Positions 1-5,400 of a stretch of 8,145 nt of DNA are shown here, one piece after another. Source of the stretch: Chloroflexota bacterium (GTDB taxonomy: Bacteria > Cyanobacteriota > Vampirovibrionia > Obscuribacterales > Obscuribacteraceae); contig SBAT01000272.1 in the NCBI GenBank assembly GCA_005240105.1, positions 1 through 8,145 on the forward strand. Direction: 5' to 3'. The translations under genes and the position numbers were made by a program. Within the stretch, counting starts at the first letter, position 1. Each line of letters starts with the position of its first letter. The notes under the pieces were generated by a model, which was given only the letters and a program-made list of their open reading frames with translations, ran no database searches and was not told where the DNA came from.

Positions 1-4
1 ACAC

Positions 5-13
5 AGGAGGAGG
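5..13 (+). promoter_or_regulatory. Strong Shine-Dalgarno tract ahead of the ATPase gene
   Basis: The tract AGGAGGAGG is a near-perfect anti-16S match. It lies 10 nt before a TTG at 24-26 and 16 nt before an ATG at 30-32, both in the same frame. A frame-1 TGA at 25-27 overlaps the TTG as TTGA, which would suit a coupled end of an upstream gene. The tract is far from the TTG at 103, where the uninterrupted ATPase frame begins, so it supports an original ATPase start near 24-30. Confidence 0.55.
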
Positions 14-23
14 CAAGCATCGA

Positions 24-83
24 TTGATTATGCGTTTAAAAATCAATTGGTTTTTTCAACATGATAGGGCGATGTTGATTTAA
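24..83 (+). pseudogene. Probable detached N-terminus of the eCIS ATPase, separated by a +1 frameshift
   Basis: Frame 3 reads from TTG 24 (or ATG 30) through a short peptide containing INWFFQHDRAMLI and stops at TAA 81-83. If one T of the ATTTAAC run (78-84) is skipped, the reading passes directly into the ATPase frame as NKVELSWLHLRLERQ. The joined product would be about 696-698 residues. As I recall the family, eCIS ATPases begin with a Trp, then an Asn/His-rich helix and a Leu/Arg-rich helix, and the joined sequence fits that pattern. The piece could be a sequencing error, a real mutation rescued by the TTG at 103, or a recoding site. The sequence alone does not decide between these. Confidence 0.5.
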
Positions 84-102
84 CAAAGTAGAATTAAGCT
101 GG

Positions 103-2121
103 TTGCATTTGCGCCTGGAACGGCAAATTGCAGCGTTGGAACCTGTCCCGACCAGCGACAACGAGAAGACTGGTTGGTTTAAGCGAACCGGTCCTGAACC
201 ATCGGCAAAAAACGATCAGGCCGGCAAAGATAATGCCATAGCGGAAATCGCTGAAAAAATGACTGCGGCGGAAACGGCCGAACCGCCCCCCGCTTTGCTT
301 CTCATAAGCCGCCGACTTGATCTGACACGCTTTGAACAGGAAGTGTTATTGCTCTGTGCAGCGATGGAGCTGGATGGCAAAACTGCCGCCCTATGCGCCA
401 AAGCTCAGAATAACCCTTATAAGCCTTACCCAACTTTTTCTCTAGCGTTGAAATTATTTGAAGAACCTGAGTGGGATGCTCTTTCTGCGGATAGGCCGTT
501 ACGTTATTGGCGCTTATTAGAAATTAATCAACCCGGGGCTGAGTCTCTTACTACCAGTGCTTTACGCGCTGACGAGCGCATCGTCAATTACCTGGTTGAA
601 CCCAAACATGTATTGGACGATAGGTTGCTACCATTTGTCATTCCCTTGGAAATTGCCGATACCGATGCGGCAACACTGGCGCCCTCTCAACTGCAAGCAG
701 CCCAAAGGCTGCGTCATTACCTTGACGTGCATTCGAATAATGCCGGACAACGTTATCTTATCATTCAACTTACCGGTACCGACACACAGGCAAAGTTGGC
801 GATAACCCGTCATGCATTGTCTCCACTGGGGTTACAGATAGTACGATTTCCGGTTGAAACATTACCCACTCAAACTGGCGAACTGGAGAATCTCCTTCGC
901 CTATGGGGACGTGAACGCCTATTGTTACCCCTCGCGCTTTATCTTGATACACATCAAGCGGACGATACCTCGATACAAACAAGAGCCGTGCTGCAACGAC
1001 TTTTTGCAAGTAGTGGAGGTATCGTGGTGATTGGCACTCGGGACATTCGGCCCGAGTTCGACAGCTTGACCCTGGAAATAAACAAACCTACAGCCGGCGA
1101 ACAACAAACCGCCTGGCATGACGCATTGGGGCCGGCATCCGACGAGATGGCGGCGCGCTTTGCCGGGCAGTTTAGCCTGGATTTTTCCTCTATTCAGCAA
1201 ATTGCCAGCGCCGCTTTGGCAGAACAGACCGAGCCTGACAATCTGGAACAACGCGTCTGGCAAGCCTGCCTTATTAAAACAAGCCCTAGGCTGGACCAGT
1301 TGGCGCAAAGGATTGAAGCCAAAGCCCGATGGGAACATTTAGTGTTACCCAAGGAACCTTTGGCATTGTTGCGGCAAATTACCGATCAAGTCAACCAACG
1401 CGGCAAGGTCTATAACGACTGGGGCTTTCTTGCCAAAATGAACCGCGGACTGGGGCTTAGCGTGCTGTTCGCGGGCGAAAGCGGCACGGGCAAAACCATG
1501 GCGGCTGAAGTTATCGCTAATGCGCTGAGTCTAAATCTTTACCGCATTGATCTTTCCGCAGTAGTCAGCAAATACATCGGTGAAACGGAGAAAAATCTCC
1601 GCCGCCTGTTCGATGCTGCGGAAGACGGTGGGGCTGTATTGTTTTTCGATGAAGCCGATGCACTGTTTGGCAAACGTAGCGAAGTTAAAGATAGCCATGA
1701 TCGTTACGCAAATATCGAAATCAATTACCTGTTGCAACGCATAGAGGCTTATCGCGGTCTGGCGATACTGGCTACTAACATGAAAAGTTCCCTAGACCAG
1801 GCTTTCGTACGGCGATTACGCTTTATTGTCAACTTCCCGTTTCCGGGTGCGTCGGAGCGAGGCGACATGTGGCGCACAGTTTTTCCGTCACAAACACCCG
1901 TGGACGTGCTGGATTATGAACATTTGGCACGCTTCAACTTGACCGGTGGCAGTATTCACAACATTGCCCTGAATGCAGCGTTTTTGGCAGCAGCGCGGCA
2001 ACCTGGGCAAGTCACGATGTCCGTTATCATGGAAGCAGCCCGTTGCGAATTCAGGAAAATGGACAAGGCTATAAACGAAGCGGAATTTCGGATAGTGGAA
2101 GCAGTGAGAGAGAGGACATGA
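103..2121 (+). CDS. eCIS AAA+ ATPase (Afp15/PVC15-like)
   Basis: This is a 672-residue AAA+ ATPase of the type encoded in extracellular contractile injection system loci, where it is thought to act in the producing cell during particle assembly. Residues 62-180 carry the family's N-terminal helical region (RRLDLTRFEQEVLLLC, PYPTFSLAL, LRYWRLLEI, LRADERIVNYL). Residues 216-315 resemble a decayed ATPase fold in which the P-loop position reads TGTDTQAKL. The C-terminal module is intact: Walker A GESGTGKT (458-465), pore-loop-like KYIGET (490-495), Walker B VLFFDE (512-517), sensor 1 LATN (556-559), arginine-finger candidates R570/R571, and a sensor-2 region TGGSIHNIALNAA near 614-626. The start is TTG with no good ribosome-binding site nearby. 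The true start is probably at 24-30, behind a one-base frameshift. The stop overlaps the next gene's start as ATGA. The family call is secure; its exact mechanism in eCIS is inference. Confidence 0.94.
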   Translation: MHLRLERQIAALEPVPTSDNEKTGWFKRTGPEPSAKNDQAGKDNAIAEIAEKMTAAETAEPPPALLLISRRLDLTRFEQEVLLLCAAMELDGKTAALCAKAQNNPYKPYPTFSLALKLFEEPEWDALSADRPLRYWRLLEINQPGAESLTTSALRADERIVNYLVEPKHVLDDRLLPFVIPLEIADTDAATLAPSQLQAAQRLRHYLDVHSNNAGQRYLIIQLTGTDTQAKLAITRHALSPLGLQIVRFPVETLPTQTGELENLLRLWGRERLLLPLALYLDTHQADDTSIQTRAVLQRLFASSGGIVVIGTRDIRPEFDSLTLEINKPTAGEQQTAWHDALGPASDEMAARFAGQFSLDFSSIQQIASAALAEQTEPDNLEQRVWQACLIKTSPRLDQLAQRIEAKARWEHLVLPKEPLALLRQITDQVNQRGKVYNDWGFLAKMNRGLGLSVLFAGESGTGKTMAAEVIANALSLNLYRIDLSAVVSKYIGETEKNLRRLFDAAEDGGAVLFFDEADALFGKRSEVKDSHDRYANIEINYLLQRIEAYRGLAILATNMKSSLDQAFVRRLRFIVNFPFPGASERGDMWRTVFPSQTPVDVLDYEHLARFNLTGGSIHNIALNAAFLAAARQPGQVTMSVIMEAARCEFRKMDKAINEAEFRIVEAVRERT

Positions 2122-2381
2122 ATATCAATCTGCATATTGAACGCTTAGTCCTAGATGGCCTACCTGTTTCCCGGCGGGACGCATCGCGCATACAAACAGC
2201 AGTTGAATCCGAACTGGTTCGCCTCCTTACAGCAGGGGAAATTACCGGATTACTTCAATCAGGTGGTGCTCTGCCAAGCCTGCGTGCTAACACTGTTATC
2301 TCGCTGGGAGCTAACACAAACACCGATACTATCGGTCAGCAAATTGCCCGTTCTGTGTATGGGAGCATTAGCAATGATTAA
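2118..2381 (+). CDS. Small eCIS-associated protein of unknown function
   Basis: This 87-residue protein begins MNINLHIERLVLDGLPVSRR and ends SVYGSISND. Its ATG overlaps the ATPase stop codon (ATGA, 2118-2121), and a purine-rich AGAGAGG lies just upstream, so translation is very probably coupled to the ATPase. An initial beta strand with the pattern I-x-R-L-V-L-D-G-L is followed by an amphipathic helix (about residues 22-41, ending ELVRLL). A glycine- and asparagine-rich tail comes next (GGALPSL, SLGANTNTDT) and then a short C-terminal helix. It has no signal peptide, membrane segment or catalytic motif. I recall similar short proteins beside ATPase genes in eCIS loci, but no established function. 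The position suggests a role in assembly or cargo handling, which is inference. Confidence 0.8.
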   Translation: MNINLHIERLVLDGLPVSRRDASRIQTAVESELVRLLTAGEITGLLQSGGALPSLRANTVISLGANTNTDTIGQQIARSVYGSISND

Positions 2382-2472
2382 AAGTCTATGGAAGGAAAAG
2401 CAATGGCTTAGTTACGCTAATAATGTAGTTGATCTGCAGCAACGTGATCATGCAAACAAAGGATACGGGTAG
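2374..2472 (+). CDS. Possible 32-residue coupled small ORF (doubtful)
   Basis: An ATG at 2374 follows GGGAG (2361-2365) by 8 nt, overlaps the end of the previous gene by 8 nt, and reads 32 codons (MIKSLWKEKQWLSYANNVV...) to a TAG at 2470-2472. The next gene starts at 2476 in the same frame, only one codon beyond that TAG. The peptide is basic and has two Trp residues but no recognisable motif. It fills the otherwise empty 94-base gap 2382-2475. It may be a chance frame or a leader that keeps ribosomes moving into the next gene. I saw no other promoter, terminator or convincing hairpin in the gap. Confidence 0.22.
   Translation: MIKSLWKEKQWLSYANNVVDLQQRDHANKGYG
2458..2463 (+). promoter_or_regulatory. 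Ribosome-binding site for the DUF4157 gene
   Basis: AAAGGA lies 12 nt before the ATG at 2476, slightly longer spacing than ideal. The in-frame TAG at 2470-2472 means the giant protein cannot begin upstream of 2476. ATG 2476 is the first available start and the only one that keeps the full low-complexity N-terminal segment. Confidence 0.45.
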
Positions 2473-2475
2473 TCC

Positions 2476-5400
2476 ATGAAACAGGCTGCACAAACGCAAA
2501 ATCGTAAAGCTTCGGCAACATCTACGTCCCAGCAGAGCGGTAGCCGGCAACACCCCCACATTGCAGAGGGAGAGAAGGTTAGCGCGTTCCAAAACCGGCC
2601 TGGGGCTGATTGGAAACACGCGGCAGTGACAAGACTCGATACGTCAAAGCCGTCCGATGCGCCCATGCCCGCATCCAAGATTGATGACACCAACGAACAG
2701 AAAAGCCTCGACTTCGCGCGCCTTCGAGCGGATGTCAACATCGCCGATACCGATCCTCAGCGCGCCGAAGCGACACGCCAGTTGCTACAACTGCTGGCTG
2801 CGCAACTTGGCATTCGAGCCGACGATGTTGATATCCACGTGAACGCCGAAGCCGAGCGTCGAACACAGCAAAGCGGAGCGCGCGGGCTAATGGACGGCGG
2901 CGTGGTTTACCTCAATCCGAAATTCTACCGGCCCGGAACACGCGAAGGCCGTTACCTATTGGGCCATGAGGTGACACATGTCGCACAGCGCAATAGCAGC
3001 GGACGCAGCCACAAAACAGAATCGAGCCTAGCAAAAGTTCTGGCGAATGCAGAGATAGAGGCTGATCGAATCGGCCAGTCCTTTGTTTCGGGCGGCGCGT
3101 TCGCACGGCCAAGAGTCACGCTGCCTGACTGGGTGATCACAGCCGATTCGGGCATCGCCGACATAGGTGACATGGCGGAACAATTGGGCGCTGAGCGAAA
3201 GGAACTCGACGCCCTGGTCGCACAAACGCACCACAGCGAGCTAGCGCGGATGATAGACCTGCTGTCGTATGGCATTCTCGATTGGATGATCACGGACGAA
3301 GACGTGCGCAAGGTGCTCACCATCTTGCAAACCTTCAACATGGTAATCGCCCGATCACTGGTAGCGGCGCTGCCGGGCAAGTATCGCAACCGGTTGCTCG
3401 ACAACCTGGACACAGACCACTATAAGGGCCAGCGCCCACAAGTCCTGGCAGTCTACTGGGGTAGCAGCAAAGGAGAGTTGAAGAAATACACCGGCGAACT
3501 GCGCACCGCCTTCAGCACGATGGACTTGCGACAACTCAGTCTACTGGAAGCCACCGCCGCCCAATACGCCATCCAGAGCATGGATGCGGCCGACCGCAGG
3601 CAGTTGCAGCAAGGCAAGAAACGCGATGAGATCGAAGAGATCCTGACCTTCGTTGCCGACCCGCGCGAAGAAGCGAAGCAGTTGGAAGAGGCGCTGAAAC
3701 AGGAGAAACAACTGCAGGCCGAGCGCGCTGAGGCGCAAAAAGCCTATACCTCCGGCGAGCGTGCGCAGGCGCTGCAAGACATTGTCTCAGTCATCAAGAG
3801 GACGATCGATCGCTGGTGGACGTACACCCGTGAGGAAGCACACCGGCAATCGCAGGAGGATGTCTTCATTATTCTGAGCATGCTGATTCCCTACCTGCGT
3901 CGCAGAGCTGAGTTGCGTGCCATCGCTGACCAGTTGATCGGGATCAAGACCATTCCGAGCGAAAAGCCAGACGATAAGCCAGAACACGAAGAGCAGTTTG
4001 ATTACCTGGATATGTTGATCCGCAAAGTCCCTGTGAAGTCGCTCTACGTTGAGGGCAATATCCGCCGGGTATTCTTTACGCTCATTAGTTTCCGCCCACC
4101 CTTCAAGAATGAGGAATTAGCAGAGGATTTAGCAAGCACATCTTTCTGGGTTCCGGTCGACAGCGAAGACGCTTATCTTGCGTTTCTTCTGGTGAAGGCG
4201 ATGCCGCCCCACTCGCGTCAGGCCTTCTTCAGCGCCAACGGCGGCTCTAACTGGTCGCTGGTGATGGAGAAGATGTCGCAGCAGCAACGCGAGTCTGAAT
4301 CGATGAATCTCTACACTGGCGGTGAAGCTCAGACGGATCGTAACACGTTGTTGTCGCAATTGTTGGCCGACGAAGTGTGGTCTGCACGAGGTGTGAGTCA
4401 GCTCGACGGCCTCATCAGAATGGCGATTGCTGCCGGTGAACACGAGTTCGTGTTTACGCAATCACGACAGCGCGAAGCATACAAGAAGGAATGGCTTAAA
4501 TCATTGGTCGAAAAATTCATGTTGTTCGACCCGGACGGCAAGGATAACAAGGGCCGTCCACGTAACCGCTACTTGCCAGAAATTCTGGAAGGCACGGCTT
4601 GGTATGAGCGCGGGCTCTCAGGTGCCATTTATCGCTATGGTATTCAAGGGCTCGACTTCGTCTTTAGTAGCGACGATGTAGAAGTCGCCACGAAGAGCAT
4701 AGGCGGCAAAGGGTTGAACCTGGTCGAGCTGCAAGACATGTTCGGCGGTGCCTTTATGGGCGTGCGCTTCACTGAGCTGAAGAAGCTCGGCGCCGAAGGC
4801 AAAGCGGCACGTGAGAATAAGGCCGGAGTCAATTTCGCTATCGTTAAATGGGATACTGCTACCGGCGTTCTGGAGATGAACGCGCCCAAGCTCTCCTTTG
4901 ACACCATCAACTATCCGATTGACGATTTCAAATTTCAGGTAGGGCGCGGGACTCTGCAAGGGCTCATCGTGTCGCTCCACTATGGTGTAGGCAAGCGTCC
5001 GGAGCCGTCAGTTATTGACGTTTTCATCAGTGATTTGACCTTGAATGATGTGATGCTGATTTCGCCCGATAAGATGAAGAGCGCAAACTCGGCGAAAGTC
5101 GGTGGCATTCATATCAACGCTCAGCCCCCGGGAACCGACACGAGCAAACTGCCGGACCCACGCAGCGGTGCCAAAATTCCCGTCCCGATTATCGGCCTGC
5201 CTCTCGGGGCGGCGTGGAATGTCTTTCTCGGTTCGTTATGGAACGGAATAGCCGGCATCTTCGGCGGCGATCCCAAAGCTGGCCTTTCGGGAAGTACCTC
5301 CGAATTGGCCGAAAATCTGATGAAGCCAACCACGCCGCTGGAATTCCGCTTCGTCTTCGATTCACTCAAGCTGCTGGGGGTGACAACAAGTGGTGGCCAG

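Noticed and set aside
49..58. T-run GGTTTTTTC as a terminator tail of an upstream gene
   Set aside because: No stable GC-rich stem precedes the T-run, and the run codes for Phe-Phe in the probable ATPase N-terminus.
925..1338. 137-codon open frame on the minus strand inside the ATPase gene
   Set aside because: It lies wholly opposite a well-supported AAA+ gene, has no family-like composition or motif, and is explained by codon bias of the real gene.
2430..2450. Possible hairpin TGATC...GATCA in the gap before the giant gene
   Set aside because: The stem is only five base pairs with an eleven-base loop and no following T-run, so it supports neither a terminator nor a structured regulator.
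2155..2472. 105-codon plus-strand frame overlapping the small eCIS gene
   Set aside because: It overlaps the ATGA-coupled 87-residue gene almost completely, has no ribosome-binding site at its ATG and shows no recognisable composition. Only its last 33 codons (2374-2472) were kept as a doubtful short ORF.
2952..3413. 153-codon minus-strand open frame opposite the DUF4157 domain, and similar minus-strand frames up to 8138
   Set aside because: Their translations are rich in Ser, Arg and Cys with no coherent domain, and all lie opposite the continuous 1890-codon frame.
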